Shown here: in pieces, positions 9,270 to 19,172 of the stretch
How the letters are laid out: each line of letters starts with the position of its first letter
Position numbering within the stretch: the stretch's first letter is position 1
Assembly: GCF_030167915.1 (NCBI RefSeq)
Contig: NZ_JARGNB010000002.1
Span: 1,116,001-1,180,000, forward strand
Reading direction: 5' to 3'
Source: Aquabacterium humicola
GTDB taxonomy: Bacteria > Pseudomonadota > Gammaproteobacteria > Burkholderiales > Burkholderiaceae_C
DNA: 64,000 nt
Made by a program: the position numbers and the translations under genes
The notes under the pieces: generated by a model
The model's database searches: none
Seen by the model: only the letters and a program-made list of their open reading frames with translations
What the model was told of the DNA's origin: nothing

Positions 9270-10001
9270 GTGGACGCCCACCACCGACCGCAACTGCTGC
9301 ACCCCGATGCCGACGTACTGCGGCTGGACATGGCGCTGGCGCTGCTGCGGCACGCAGGGCAGGAGATTCCCGGCGGCATCCCGGGCTCGCAGGCCTGGAT
9401 GCAGCAGCTGATCGACCGGCTGGTCGACCTGTCGAGCCGCGATCCGCTGACGGGCCTGGCGAACCGCCGCCACTTCGAGCTGGCGCTGGCGCGCGAGGTC
9501 GATCGGGTGGCCCGGTCCGGCGAATCGGCGCTGCTGCTGGTCGTCGACATCGACCATTTCAAGCGCATCAACGACACCCACGGCCACGCGGTCGGTGACC
9601 AGGTCATCCGCGCGGTCGGCGAGGCGCTGGCCGTCACCGTGCGGCCGATGGACCTCGTCGCGCGCATCGGCGGCGAGGAATTCGCGATCGTGCTGCCGAA
9701 CTGCGCGGCCGCTTTCGGGCCGCAGGTAGCCGCCCGCATCCGTCATCGTGTCGCCCGCACCGTGCTGCCGCTGCTCGACGGCCGCACGATCGGCGTCACC
9801 GTCAGCGTCGGCGGCGCCTTCGCGCAGCAATGGGTGCGCTCGTCCGCGGAACTCTGGATGGAGCGCGCGGATCGTCAGCTGTACCGCGCGAAGGCCGAAG
9901 GCCGCGACCGCGTCTGCATCGAACCTTCCGAAGTGCCCTCGGTCAGCGCCGAAGAGAAGGGCATGCTGTTCGGCACCTCCCAGTTTCAGGACTTCGAATG
10001 A
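9270..10001 (+). CDS. Diguanylate cyclase (GGEEF)
   Basis: A 243-residue protein with a short N-terminal helical part and one GGDEF domain (about residues 54-215). The active-site motif is GGEEF at 134-138, a catalytically competent form, and the inhibitory I-site RPMD lies at 125-128, exactly five residues before it, so c-di-GMP feedback is expected. VVDIDHFKRINDTHGH is the usual metal/substrate helix. No transmembrane segment or sensory domain is visible. The start is a GTG at 9270 without a clear ribosome site; a later ATG at 9330 is possible. Its stop overlaps the start of the MinD-like gene by four bases. Confidence 0.88.
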   Translation: MDAHHRPQLLHPDADVLRLDMALALLRHAGQEIPGGIPGSQAWMQQLIDRLVDLSSRDPLTGLANRRHFELALAREVDRVARSGESALLLVVDIDHFKRINDTHGHAVGDQVIRAVGEALAVTVRPMDLVARIGGEEFAIVLPNCAAAFGPQVAARIRHRVARTVLPLLDGRTIGVTVSVGGAFAQQWVRSSAELWMERADRQLYRAKAEGRDRVCIEPSEVPSVSAEEKGMLFGTSQFQDFE

Positions 10002-10813
10002 CTCCCGTCACCCCGTCGGCCCCCACGGCCGCGCCCGCGTCGACTGCGCCGCCGCCCAAGGGCGCGCGCATCACCGCGATCACCAGCGGCAAGGGCGGTG
10101 TCGGCAAGACCTTCAGCACCGCGAACCTCGCCGCCGCGCTCGCCCGCCGAGGGGCGCGCGTGTTGGTGCTCGATGCCGACCTCGGCCTCGCGAACCTGGA
10201 CGTCGTGCTGAACCTGTACTCGCGCCTGACGCTGCACGATGTCTTCACCGGCCGCACGCCGCTGGACGACGCGATCCTGCCGGCGCCCGGCGGCTTCTCG
10301 GTGCTGCTGGCGGGCTCGGGCCTGATCGAGTATTCGCGCATGACGCCCGAGGTACGCGACAAGCTGCTCGACGTGATCCAGCGCGTGCGTCCGCGCTACG
10401 ACCACGTGCTGCTCGACACCGGGGCCGGCATCTCCGACGTCGTGCTGTTCACGGTGTCGCTGGCCGACGAGGTGCTGATCGTCGCGACGCCGGAACCGAC
10501 CTCGCTCGCCGATGCCTACGCCACCGTCAAGGTGCTGGCCTCGACGCAGGCGCCGCGGCCGATGAAGCTGCTGGTCAACCAGACGCAGCGCAGCGGCGAA
10601 GGCCGTGCGGTGCGGGCGCAGCTGCAGCAAGTCGTTGACCGCTTCGTCAACGGCAACCTCGCGCAGCCGATCAAGCTGGACCACATCGGCGACATCCCGC
10701 AGGACAGCGCGGTGCGCGAGACGGTGCAGCGGCGCCAGCTGCTGCTGGAGTCGCTGCCCGGCAGCCCGGCCGCGCAGGCGCTGGTCGCCGCCGCCGCCAA
10801 GCTGGCAGGCTGA
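9998..10813 (+). CDS. MinD/FlhG-like P-loop ATPase
   Basis: A 271-residue SIMIBI-class ATPase. The deviant Walker A SGKGGVGKT is at 30-38, followed by LVLDADLGLANLDVVLNL, very like FlhG/FleN. Walker B-like and switch regions are HVLLDTGAGISD and VATPEPTSLADAYA. The N terminus is a Pro/Ala-rich tail rather than the DQAxxLR motif with which FlhG activates FlhF, and no flhF is nearby. A C-terminal amphipathic membrane-targeting helix as in MinD is not obvious. The ATG overlaps the cyclase stop (ATGA) and trHb follows 5 bases on, so the three genes are one operon. A role in placing or counting a polar structure is inferred. Confidence 0.82.
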   Translation: MTPVTPSAPTAAPASTAPPPKGARITAITSGKGGVGKTFSTANLAAALARRGARVLVLDADLGLANLDVVLNLYSRLTLHDVFTGRTPLDDAILPAPGGFSVLLAGSGLIEYSRMTPEVRDKLLDVIQRVRPRYDHVLLDTGAGISDVVLFTVSLADEVLIVATPEPTSLADAYATVKVLASTQAPRPMKLLVNQTQRSGEGRAVRAQLQQVVDRFVNGNLAQPIKLDHIGDIPQDSAVRETVQRRQLLLESLPGSPAAQALVAAAAKLAG

Positions 10814-10818
10814 AGGCC

Positions 10819-11238
10819 ATGGCGGACATCGACGACGACGCGGCGAGCGCTGCGGCGGCGATCACCCCGTTCGAACGCCTGGGCGGCGAAACCGGCGTGC
10901 GCGCGCTGGTCGACCGCTTCTACGACCTGATGGACCTCGAGCCGGTCTTCACCGAGCTGCGCGCGCTGCATCCGCAGTCGCTCGACGGTTCGCGCGACAA
11001 GCTCTTCTGGTTCCTCTGCGGCTGGCTCGGCGGCCCGAACCACTACATCGAGCGCTTCGGCCACCCGCGGCTGCGCGCGCGCCACCTGCCGTATGCGATC
11101 GGCATCCGCGAGCGCAACCAGTGGATGGCCTGCATGCTGCAGGCCATGCAGGACGAGGGCATCGACCCGGCCATGGCCGAGCGCCTGGCCGAGAGCTTCT
11201 TCGGCACCGCCGACTGGATGCGCAACCAGGGCGGCTGA
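10819..11238 (+). CDS. Group II truncated haemoglobin (trHbO)
   Basis: A 139-residue truncated globin. Family signs are ERLGGETGVRALVDRFYDLM at the A/B helices, LFWFLCGWLGGPNHYIERFG across the E region with the group II Trp/Gly pattern, and the proximal His in RARHLPYAIG. Group II globins bind oxygen tightly and are linked to oxygen handling or NO/peroxide chemistry. It starts 5 bases after the MinD-like ATPase, so it is co-transcribed with the cyclase and ATPase. Confidence 0.93.
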   Translation: MADIDDDAASAAAAITPFERLGGETGVRALVDRFYDLMDLEPVFTELRALHPQSLDGSRDKLFWFLCGWLGGPNHYIERFGHPRLRARHLPYAIGIRERNQWMACMLQAMQDEGIDPAMAERLAESFFGTADWMRNQGG

Positions 11239-11274
11239 GCCGGGCCAGGTCGAGGCGGCCGGCGCCGCCCCGCT

Positions 11275-12291
11275 TCACTTCCAGAGATCGACCGGCTTGC
11301 CCTGCTCGCGCAGCCTGTCCGCCTTCGCCTGCACGAAGCGCTGGAAATGCGGCTGCTGGCGGTAGGCGCCGTCGGCCACGTACTCGAACGCGCTCTCGAT
11401 GTGGAAGGGCCGCATGTAGCCGTCGAAGCGGAAGGCCTCGCGGCCTTGCGCGTCGAAGAACACCACCGTGGGGTACAGCTGGATGCCGAGGTCGCGCGCG
11501 AAGCGGCGCACGTCGCTGCGCCGGCCGTCGGGCGTCACCAGCGGGCTTGACGTCGCCGGCGCCAGCCGCGCGATGTCGAAGCGGGCGAGCAGCGGCTTCA
11601 TCGCATCGCGGGCGAAAGCCTCGCCGTGCATCTCGGCGCAGGCCTTGCATGACGCCGATTCGAACAGCACCGCCAGCGGCCTTGCGCGGCCGCCGCGCGC
11701 CAGGTTGCCCGCGTCGCGCATCAGGTAGGGCCGCGGGCCCGCGATCGCCACCTCGGGTTCCTTCAACTGCGCGGCGAGGTACTCGGCCAGCGACTGCTCG
11801 CGGTCGCGGCGCTGGATGACGTAGTCCAGCACATGCGTGAAGCGCTCGGGCGGCTGGTAGCCGTTCAGCCGCAGTGCGACGCGGCCGTCGCTCTCCAGGA
11901 ACAGCAGGGTCGGCGTGAACTGCACCTTCAGCAGCTGCGCGAGGCCTTTTTCGGTGGTCTGCGTGCCGTCGAGCCAGGTGACGTCGCTGCCGCCCCAGAT
12001 GTTCACCGCGATGGCGACGAAGTGCTGGCGTGTCTTGTCGGTGATCGGCCCCGGCCCGAAGTTGGCCTTCATCAGCGCCTTGCAGTACGGACAGCCGTCC
12101 TGGCCGAAATAGACCATCACCCGCTTGCCCTCGCGCGCGGCCTCGGGCACCTCGTCCTTGAAGTCGAGCAGGCTGTTGGAGAACCAGCGCGGGATCTCGA
12201 TCGCGTGCGGGGAGGGTTGTGGCTGGGCGAACGCCGCGCTGACGGCGAACAGCAGCAGCACGCCGAGGGCTCGAAGGAAGACTGGCATCAT
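11275..12291 (-). CDS. Periplasmic protein with two thioredoxin-like domains
   Basis: A 338-residue secreted protein. A signal peptide (MMPVFLRALGVLLLFAV...AFA) is followed by two thioredoxin folds. The first has the redox motif CPYC in GQDGCPYCKALM (about residue 60) and the cis-Pro segment FTPTLLF. The second has CKAC in FESASCKACAEMH and the cis-Pro LYPTVVFF. It resembles SoxW/DsbD-gamma type thioredoxins. It probably reduces or relays electrons to periplasmic disulfides; the substrate is unknown. The first of two adjacent ATGs (12291) is used. It follows the Smr gene by 8 bases on the same strand. Confidence 0.8.
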   Translation of the reverse strand: MMPVFLRALGVLLLFAVSAAFAQPQPSPHAIEIPRWFSNSLLDFKDEVPEAAREGKRVMVYFGQDGCPYCKALMKANFGPGPITDKTRQHFVAIAVNIWGGSDVTWLDGTQTTEKGLAQLLKVQFTPTLLFLESDGRVALRLNGYQPPERFTHVLDYVIQRRDREQSLAEYLAAQLKEPEVAIAGPRPYLMRDAGNLARGGRARPLAVLFESASCKACAEMHGEAFARDAMKPLLARFDIARLAPATSSPLVTPDGRRSDVRRFARDLGIQLYPTVVFFDAQGREAFRFDGYMRPFHIESAFEYVADGAYRQQPHFQRFVQAKADRLREQGKPVDLWK

Positions 12292-12299
12292 CGTCCCGA

Positions 12300-12935
12300 T
12301 CAGCTGCCGGCCAGCAGCACCACCAGCGCCCCGGCACCCCCCTGCGGGCCACTGGCCTGCGCGAAGGCGATCACCTCCGCGCTCTGCGCCAGCCAGCGTT
12401 GCACCTTGGCCTTCAGCACCGGCTGCCGGCCCGGCGAGCCGTGTCCCTTGCCATGCACGACGCGCAGGCAGCGCATGCCGCGGCGCTGGCATTCATGCAG
12501 GTAGTCGGCGAGCGCACGGCGCGCCTCGTCGCGGTTCAGCCCGTGCAGGTCGATCTGGCCCTGCAGCGCCCACTGGCCCCGGCGCAGCTTGGTCACCACC
12601 TCGGGGCCGATGCCGGGACGGCGAAAGCTCAGGCCGTCGTCGGTCAGCAGCAGCGACTCGAGGTTGACCTCGTCGGACAGCGACTCGCGCACCGCCGCCT
12701 GCTCGTCGAGCTCGCGCTGGCGCGGGTGCGGCGGCGGCAGCGGCCGCACGATCTCGGCCAGGCCACGGTCGCGCAGCTTGTGCACCGGGCCGACCGCACG
12801 GGCGAACAGGTCGTGCTGGACCTGCTGGCGGCGCTGCAATGCGCGCTCGCGCGCGGCGCGCTCGGCCGCGTCGCGCTGCGCGCGGGCCATCGCCTCGCGC
12901 AGGGCGCCGAGCTCGGCCAGGCTCCTGATCTTCAT
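12300..12935 (-). CDS. Smr-domain protein
   Basis: A 211-residue protein: a charged N-terminal region (about 1-100) and a C-terminal Smr domain with the signatures QIDLHGLNRDEARRALADYL and LRVVHGKGHGSPGRQPVLK. Smr domains (MutS2 C terminus, MutS-related) are DNA or RNA nicking endonucleases; the GKGHGS loop and LHG motif are the functional parts and are both intact. The ATG at 12935 is chosen because GGGA lies 6 bases before it; an ATG at 12962 or a GTG at 12965 overlapping radC are alternatives. It is probably co-transcribed with radC upstream and the thioredoxin gene downstream. Confidence 0.88.
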   Translation of the reverse strand: MKIRSLAELGALREAMARAQRDAAERAARERALQRRQQVQHDLFARAVGPVHKLRDRGLAEIVRPLPPPHPRQRELDEQAAVRESLSDEVNLESLLLTDDGLSFRRPGIGPEVVTKLRRGQWALQGQIDLHGLNRDEARRALADYLHECQRRGMRCLRVVHGKGHGSPGRQPVLKAKVQRWLAQSAEVIAFAQASGPQGGAGALVVLLAGS

Positions 12936-12961
12936 GACATTCCCAACGCTGTTCAGCGGCA

Positions 12962-13636
12962 TCACAACAGGCCGCGCTCGGCGAACGATACGACAGCCCC
13001 GCGGCCGACGACGAGGTGATCGAGCAGCCGCACGTCGACGAGTTGCAATGCGCTCTTCAGCGACTGCGTGAGGAATTCATCGGCCCGCGAAGGTTCCGCG
13101 AGCCCCGAAGGATGGTTGTGCGCCAGGATCGCCGCGCCGGCATTCAGCGCCAGCGCGCGCTTGACCACCTCGCGCGGGTAGACGCTGGTCTGGTTCAGCG
13201 TGCCGCGGAACATCTCGTCCCACTGCACGAGGCGGTGCTGGCTGTCGAGGAACAGCACCGCGAAGACCTCCTGGTGCAGCCCGGCGAGCTTCAGCTGCAC
13301 GAAGTCCTTCACCGCCTGCGGCGAGTCGAAGACCGGTGTCTCGCGCATCTGCTGCACGAGCGAGCGGCGCGCCATCTCGACCACCGCCGCCAGCTCGGCG
13401 CGCTTGGCCGGGCCCAGGCCCTTGACCGCCAGCTCGTCGGGCCTGGCCTGCAGCAGCCCGGCGAAGCCGCCGAAGCGCTGCAGCACGTGTTCCGCCAGTT
13501 GCAGCACGCCCTGGCCGCGCACGCCGGTGCGCAGCAGCAGCGCCAGCAGCTCGGCATCGGCCAGCGCCGCGGGCCCCAGCGCCAGCAGTTTTTCGCGCGG
13601 CCGGGCGCCGCTCGGCAGGTGCTTGATCGACATCAT
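12962..13636 (-). CDS. radC: RadC family protein (JAB/MPN domain)
   Basis: A 224-residue RadC. An N-terminal helix-hairpin-helix-like region (about residues 10-85, with [19 protein letters not shown]) precedes the JAB1/MPN metalloprotease-like fold with the metal motif AHNHPSG. The family name comes from an E. coli repair mutant now attributed to recG, so the real function is still unclear. It is the full family length. Two adjacent ATGs (13636, 13633) could start it. It is divergent from the FKBP gene at 13714. Confidence 0.93.
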   Translation of the reverse strand: MMSIKHLPSGARPREKLLALGPAALADAELLALLLRTGVRGQGVLQLAEHVLQRFGGFAGLLQARPDELAVKGLGPAKRAELAAVVEMARRSLVQQMRETPVFDSPQAVKDFVQLKLAGLHQEVFAVLFLDSQHRLVQWDEMFRGTLNQTSVYPREVVKRALALNAGAAILAHNHPSGLAEPSRADEFLTQSLKSALQLVDVRLLDHLVVGRGAVVSFAERGLL

Positions 13637-13713
13637 CGACGGCCGGCGCCGCCCCCCTCGTAAAATGCGGCCAGTCTAGTCGCCACGCGCGACGCCACTT
13701 CTCCCCCCTTGGC

Positions 13714-14157
13714 GTGATCACCATTCAGGAGGGGTCGTTCCTGACCCTGCATTACCGGCTCGCCGGACCCGACGGCAGCGACGTCGTCAATACCTTCGAC
13801 GGGCAACCGGCGACGCTGTCGCTCGGCCAGGGCCAGCTGGCCCCGGCCATCGAGCAGAAACTGCTCGGCCTGAGCGAAGGTGCGCACGAGACGTTCCGTC
13901 TCGATGCTGGCACGGCCTTCGGCCAGCGCAACCCCGAGCTGCTGCAGCGGGTCAAGCGCGCGCTGCTGGCCGAGCTGGGCGACCCGGACGCCGAGTACCA
14001 CGTCGGCGACGTCGTGCAGTTCCCGACGCCGGACGGGCAGGGCGCCTATGCCGGCGTCGTGCGCGAGCTGGGGCCCGACTGGCTGCTGTTCGACTTCAAC
14101 CACCCGCTGGCCGGGCAGCCCGTGACCTTCGAGGTCCGGGTGATCGGGGTGCTGTGA
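13714..14157 (+). CDS. FKBP-type peptidyl-prolyl isomerase (SlpA/FkpB-like)
   Basis: A 147-residue SlyD/SlpA-class FKBP: an FKBP core split by an insert-in-flap domain (about residues 65-120, [17 protein letters not shown]). [19 protein letters not shown] is the characteristic C-terminal strand. Cytosolic SlpA-type FKBPs assist folding and lack the metal-binding tail of SlyD, as here. The start is a GTG at 13714. Its stop overlaps the ispH start (TGATG), and the FKBP-ispH pairing is common in proteobacteria. Confidence 0.92.
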   Translation: MITIQEGSFLTLHYRLAGPDGSDVVNTFDGQPATLSLGQGQLAPAIEQKLLGLSEGAHETFRLDAGTAFGQRNPELLQRVKRALLAELGDPDAEYHVGDVVQFPTPDGQGAYAGVVRELGPDWLLFDFNHPLAGQPVTFEVRVIGVL

Positions 14158-15137
14158 TGGCGGCGACGGCCGAGCCCCGCGTCGACGACGTGCTGCTGGC
14201 CGAGCCGCGCGGCTTCTGCGCCGGCGTCGACCGCGCGATCGAGATCGTCGAGCGCGCGCTGGAGCGCTTCGGCGCGCCGATCTACGTGCGCCACGAGATC
14301 GTCCACAACACCTATGTCGTCAACGACCTGAAGGCCAAGGGCGCGATCTTCATCGAAGACCTGGCCGACGTGCCGCCCGGCGCCACGCTGGTCTTCAGCG
14401 CGCACGGCGTGCCGCGCAGCGTGCGCGACGAGGCCAGGCACCGCGGCTTCCAGGTCTTCGACGCCACCTGCCCGCTGGTGACCAAGGTGCACGTCGAGGT
14501 CGCCAAGCTCGCCCGCGAAGGCTACGAGTTCGTGATGATCGGCCACAAGGGGCACCCCGAGGTCGAGGGCACGATGGGCCAGCTCTCGGAGGGCATCTAC
14601 CTCGTCGAGGACGTCGCCGACGTCGCGCGCGTCAACCCGAAGGGCGACAAGCTGGCGGTCGTCACGCAGACCACGCTGTCGGTCGACGACGCCGCCGCGA
14701 TCCTCGCCGCGGTGAAGGCGCGCTTTCCGGCCGTGCGCGAGCCCAAGCAGCAGGACATCTGCTACGCGACGCAGAACCGCCAGGACGCGGTGAAGCTGAT
14801 GGCGCCGCAGGTCGACGTTGTGATCGTCGTCGGCAGCCCGACCAGCAGCAACAGCAACCGCCTGCGCGAGCTGGCCGAGCGACTGGGCACGCCCGCCTAC
14901 ATGGTCGACTCGACCGAGGACCTGCAGCCGGCCTGGTTCGACGGCCGCCCGCGCGTGGGCCTGACCGCCGGCGCCTCGGCGCCCGACGTGCTGGTGCAGC
15001 AGGTCATCGCCCGGCTGCGCGAGCTCGGCGCCGTCAGCGTGCGCCGCATGGCCGGCGTCGAGGAGACGGTGCGTTTCCCGCTGCCGGTGGGGCTGGGCGA
15101 CAAGTCGATGCGCGAGTTCTCGTCCTCGCGATCCTGA
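14157..15137 (+). CDS. ispH: 4-hydroxy-3-methylbut-2-enyl diphosphate reductase
   Basis: A 326-residue IspH/LytB, the last enzyme of the MEP isoprenoid pathway; it reduces HMBPP to IPP and DMAPP. The three Cys ligands of the 4Fe-4S cluster are visible in [23 protein letters not shown] and [11 protein letters not shown]. The substrate-contacting segments [26 protein letters not shown] and [10 protein letters not shown] are all conserved. The ATG at 14157 overlaps the FKBP stop; a GTG at 14154 is less likely. Confidence 0.97.
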   Translation: MAATAEPRVDDVLLAEPRGFCAGVDRAIEIVERALERFGAPIYVRHEIVHNTYVVNDLKAKGAIFIEDLADVPPGATLVFSAHGVPRSVRDEARHRGFQVFDATCPLVTKVHVEVAKLAREGYEFVMIGHKGHPEVEGTMGQLSEGIYLVEDVADVARVNPKGDKLAVVTQTTLSVDDAAAILAAVKARFPAVREPKQQDICYATQNRQDAVKLMAPQVDVVIVVGSPTSSNSNRLRELAERLGTPAYMVDSTEDLQPAWFDGRPRVGLTAGASAPDVLVQQVIARLRELGAVSVRRMAGVEETVRFPLPVGLGDKSMREFSSSRS

Positions 15138-16526
<1,389 letters not shown>

Positions 16527-16578
16527 TGCGCTAGAATCGCGGGCTTCACCCGGCCGACCACCGGTGAAGAACAGATCG

Positions 16579-16669
16579 GGAGAGGTGGCAGAGTGGTCGA
16601 ATGCGCCGGACTCGAAATCCGGTATACGGTAACCCCGTATCGTGGGTTCGAATCCCACCCTCTCCGCCA
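16579..16669 (+). tRNA. tRNA-Ser (anticodon CGA)
   Basis: A 91-base tRNA with the long variable arm typical of tRNA-Ser. The acceptor stem GGAGAGG pairs with the 3' CTCTCC part and CCA is encoded (16667-16669). The anticodon stem CCGGA/TCCGG encloses the loop CTCGAAA, giving anticodon CGA, which reads UCG. The T arm is CGTGGGTTCGAATCCCACC. A terminator follows 17 bases later. Confidence 0.97.
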
Positions 16670-16686
16670 GGCATCACGCCAGCACG

Positions 16687-16714
16687 AAGGCCGTCGCGAC
16701 AGCGACGGCCTTTT
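16687..16714 (+). terminator. Rho-independent terminator after tRNA-Ser
   Basis: AAGGCCGTCGC (16687-16697) and GCGACGGCCTT (16702-16712) form an 11-base stem with loop GACA, ending in TTTT. It closes the tRNA-Ser transcript and probably also serS read-through. Confidence 0.9.
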
Positions 16715-16806
16715 GCTTTGCGCGCCGACCGCCGGCGACCGCCGGCGGACCTCAAGACGACGCGCTGCGCTGCCGATATCCCGTGGGCGTACTCCTGCCT
16801 GCCGTG

Positions 16807-17286
16807 ATGTCCATGTCCCGCCCGTCGTCCCGTCCCCCCAGGTCGAGCAAGCCGCGCGGCGGCCTCGTCGGCTTCGTGCGCAAGTTGCTGTTCGGTCACC
16901 TGCGCCTCGTTCGCACGGACGGTCGCTGGCGCCTGTTGCTGCAGGACCGCGATGCCCCTGCGGCCGCCCAAGACGCGCCGCCGACGCTGGCGCCGGTGAG
17001 CGCACCGCCGACCGACGCTGAAGCGGCCGCCCAGCGCCTGGCGCTGAAGGCGCTGCTCGATGCCAACCCCGATACCCGCCATGCGTTGCCGCACCTGCGT
17101 TACCTCGAGTCGGCGCTGGCCCGCCAGGGGGCGCGTGCGATCCCGGAGACGCCGGCGCACGTGCTGAAGAAGATCCTGCTGCAGCTCGACGGACTGAACG
17201 ACATCTCGCATCCTGCGCTGCTGCAGTTGCAGGAACGGGTCTCGATCGCGCTGGAGCGGGAGACGGAACCCGCTGAGACGCCGTAG
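16807..17286 (+). CDS. Uncharacterised 159-residue protein
   Basis: I do not recognise this family. The N terminus is basic and Ser/Pro/Arg-rich (about 1-20), followed by GGLVGFVRKLLFGHLRLV, which could lie on a membrane surface, a low-complexity Ala/Pro linker (45-65), and a helical C-terminal half with ALKALLDANPDTRHALPHL, YLESALARQGARAI and LKKILLQLDGLNDI. No signal peptide or Cys is present. The second half resembles a small alpha-helical bundle. Starts at 16807 and 16813 are equally plausible. Codon use looks like its neighbours, so it is probably a real gene. Confidence 0.65.
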   Translation: MSMSRPSSRPPRSSKPRGGLVGFVRKLLFGHLRLVRTDGRWRLLLQDRDAPAAAQDAPPTLAPVSAPPTDAEAAAQRLALKALLDANPDTRHALPHLRYLESALARQGARAIPETPAHVLKKILLQLDGLNDISHPALLQLQERVSIALERETEPAETP

Positions 17287-17356
17287 GACAGCGCGCACAG
17301 CGAAATCGGCGCGCCGCCGACAAGCCAGGTTCCCGGGCGGCCCTAGGCTTGCCCTC

Positions 17357-18034
17357 ATGCTTCCCCATCGCACCCCGCTGCAATCGGCCGTGGCGACGGA
17401 ACCGCCGCCCAAGCCGACGCGCGCCGCGCCTGCCCCGCGCCGGCGCATCCGCTGGTTTGCCTGGCTGTTTCCCGCCGTCATCGGCGCGGCCATTGCCGGG
17501 CTGCTGGTGTCCGACTACTACGAGACCGAGACGCTCGGCCAACGTGTCGACGCCACGATCGAACGCGGCGAAACCGCCGTGCGCGGCCTCGGCAGCGACG
17601 TTCAGCGCTCGGCCGATGGGGTCGTCGAACGCGGTGCCGAAACGATGGCGCGTGCGGCCGGCGCGGTGGGCGACGCCGGCATCACGGCCGGCATCAAGAC
17701 GGCGCTCGCCGCCGATCCGAGCCTGAGCGCGCTGAAGATCGACGTCGACACGCACCAGGGTGTGGTGACCCTGCGCGGCCCGGCCCCGAGCGTCGAGGCG
17801 CGCGACCGCGCGACCGTGCTGGCGCGCGCGCCGCGGGGCGTGGTCGACGTGCGCAACGAGCTGCAGCTGCCGGGTGGCGCGCAGGTGACGCAGACCGCGC
17901 AGACCACGCCGGCCGCGCCGATCGCGCTGACGGCGCCGACGACGCCGACCGCGGAGTCGTCGCCGGCTGCAACGACCGCCCAGACCGCCCCGGTCCCCGC
18001 CGTAACGCCGTCTTCGTCCTCCCCCGACCGCTGA
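17357..18034 (+). CDS. Membrane-anchored BON-domain protein
   Basis: A 225-residue protein. A basic N terminus precedes one transmembrane segment (WFAWLFPAVIGAAIAGLLVS, about residues 35-54), then a helical stretch and a BON domain (about 110-175) with ITAGIKTALAADPSL, KIDVDTHQGVVTLRG and APRGVVDVRNEL. BON domains bind phospholipid at the cell envelope and appear in OsmY-like stress proteins. The last 50 residues are a Thr/Ala/Pro-rich disordered tail. A 14-base element, CAAGCCAGGTTCCC, just upstream (17321-17334) is repeated before the cpxP-like gene, which hints at shared envelope-stress control. Confidence 0.82.
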   Translation: MLPHRTPLQSAVATEPPPKPTRAAPAPRRRIRWFAWLFPAVIGAAIAGLLVSDYYETETLGQRVDATIERGETAVRGLGSDVQRSADGVVERGAETMARAAGAVGDAGITAGIKTALAADPSLSALKIDVDTHQGVVTLRGPAPSVEARDRATVLARAPRGVVDVRNELQLPGGAQVTQTAQTTPAAPIALTAPTTPTAESSPAATTAQTAPVPAVTPSSSSPDR

Positions 18035-18099
18035 CGCCCACGAACCCAGCGATCTCCGCACTGGCGGCGCGACCGCCAGCGGATGCACAATCCGCCGCC

Positions 18100-19029
18100 A
18101 TGCATTTCGCCCGCTCCTGCCTGGCGATCGCCGCGCTCGCGCTGGTCGTGGGCTGCGCATCGCGGGCCGTCGACGTGAAACCCGCACCGGCGGACCCGGC
18201 CGCCTATGCCGGCTGGGCGTGCGAGCGCCTCGCCGAGCAGATCGATGCCGTGCAGCAGCGCGCCGCGGACGTCGCCTACGCCGTCGATACCCGAGCGGGC
18301 CACAACATGATCGCGCTGGGCATCGGCGTCACCGTGTTCTGGCCCGCGCTGCTGGCGATGCGGCCCGACGGGGCGGAAGCGGCGGAACTGGCCGCATTGA
18401 AGGGCCGCTTCGAAGCGATGCAGACCGCGGCCGCACGCCATCGCTGCGGTGCGTCGCTCACCGCGTCGGCGGCCGAACGCGACGAAGCGCTGCCGGTGGG
18501 CCTGGGTGATCGCCTGGTCTACGAGCAGCGCACCGGCCCTCGCGGTGCGGCCCACGAGCTCGGCATGCGCGTCGCGTCGCTGCAGCACGACCAGCTGGAG
18601 TTCACGCTCGACCTCGACGGCCAGGCGCTCGCGCAGCGCTGGTACCAGGATCTGGCCGGCAACGCGGTGTCGTCGCCGCAGCGGGCGCAGCCGGTCGGCC
18701 TGCAGCGGCTGCTGCAACGCGACCTTGCGCTCGGGCAGGTGCTGGCGGGCGAGCTGACGGCGGGCGATGCGCTGCCGGGGCGTGCGCGCGTGCGCGGGCA
18801 GGTGGTCGCGATCGGCCCGCAGCAGATCGGCGGGAGGGAATTCGACGTCGCGGTGATCGAGCTCTTCGGCGACGTGCCGACCGCCGCCGGCGGCAGCACC
18901 CGCCTGGACGGCGTGATGTCGGTCGACCGCCGCAGCGGCGTGCTGCTGCGCCTGGAACTGCGCAGCAGCGACAACGCGCGCTACGCGCTGCGGCGCCGCC
19001 TCGTGCGCGTCGAGGCCGGCGGCGGCTGA
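18100..19029 (+). CDS. Predicted lipoprotein of unknown function
   Basis: A 309-residue protein with a lipoprotein signal: MHFARSCLAIAALALVVGC, the lipobox VVGC ending at Cys19. Residues 45-110 hold a conserved-looking helical segment and a hydrophobic stretch MIALGIGVTVFWPALLAM. The C-terminal 180 residues look beta-rich (RLVYEQRTG, VASLQHDQLEFTLDLDG, VISIGPQQIGG-like strands). I know no family name for it. It is probably an envelope protein, in keeping with the BON protein before it and the Cpx-like set after it. Confidence 0.7.
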   Translation: MHFARSCLAIAALALVVGCASRAVDVKPAPADPAAYAGWACERLAEQIDAVQQRAADVAYAVDTRAGHNMIALGIGVTVFWPALLAMRPDGAEAAELAALKGRFEAMQTAAARHRCGASLTASAAERDEALPVGLGDRLVYEQRTGPRGAAHELGMRVASLQHDQLEFTLDLDGQALAQRWYQDLAGNAVSSPQRAQPVGLQRLLQRDLALGQVLAGELTAGDALPGRARVRGQVVAIGPQQIGGREFDVAVIELFGDVPTAAGGSTRLDGVMSVDRRSGVLLRLELRSSDNARYALRRRLVRVEAGGG

Positions 19030-19082
19030 GTGGACCCCCACGTCGCTTCGCTCCTGCCCGAGGCGGCCGCTTCGTCGACCCC

Positions 19083-19097
19083 TTTACCTAGCTTTAC
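19083..19097 (-). promoter_or_regulatory. CpxR-type box before the cpxP-like gene
   Basis: The plus strand reads TTTAC-CTAGC-TTTAC, which on the minus strand is GTAAA-GCTAG-GTAAA. This is a perfect match to the CpxR consensus GTAAA-N5-GTAAA. It lies 76-90 bases before the start of the Spy/CpxP-like gene, whose downstream neighbours encode an OmpR-family regulator and a histidine kinase. Confidence 0.75.
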
Positions 19098-19172
19098 CCC
19101 CTGAACAAGGGGGCTTCAAGCCAGGTTCCCAGAATGCCCTCATCGTCAACCGATCGATGAGGTAATCAAGCA

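Noticed and set aside
9998-10813. Calling the ATPase FlhG/FleN.
   Set aside because: The N-terminal FlhF-activating motif is missing and flhF is not adjacent, so only MinD/FlhG-like is justified.
16579-16669. tRNA-Ser as an integration site for a genomic island.
   Set aside because: No integrase, no partial repeat of the tRNA 3' end and no change of gene style downstream.
17340-17356. A sigma54 promoter (GG-N10-GC) before the BON gene.
   Set aside because: The GG and GC spacing fits, but the surrounding bases do not match TGGCAC and TTGC; in GC-rich DNA this is expected by chance.
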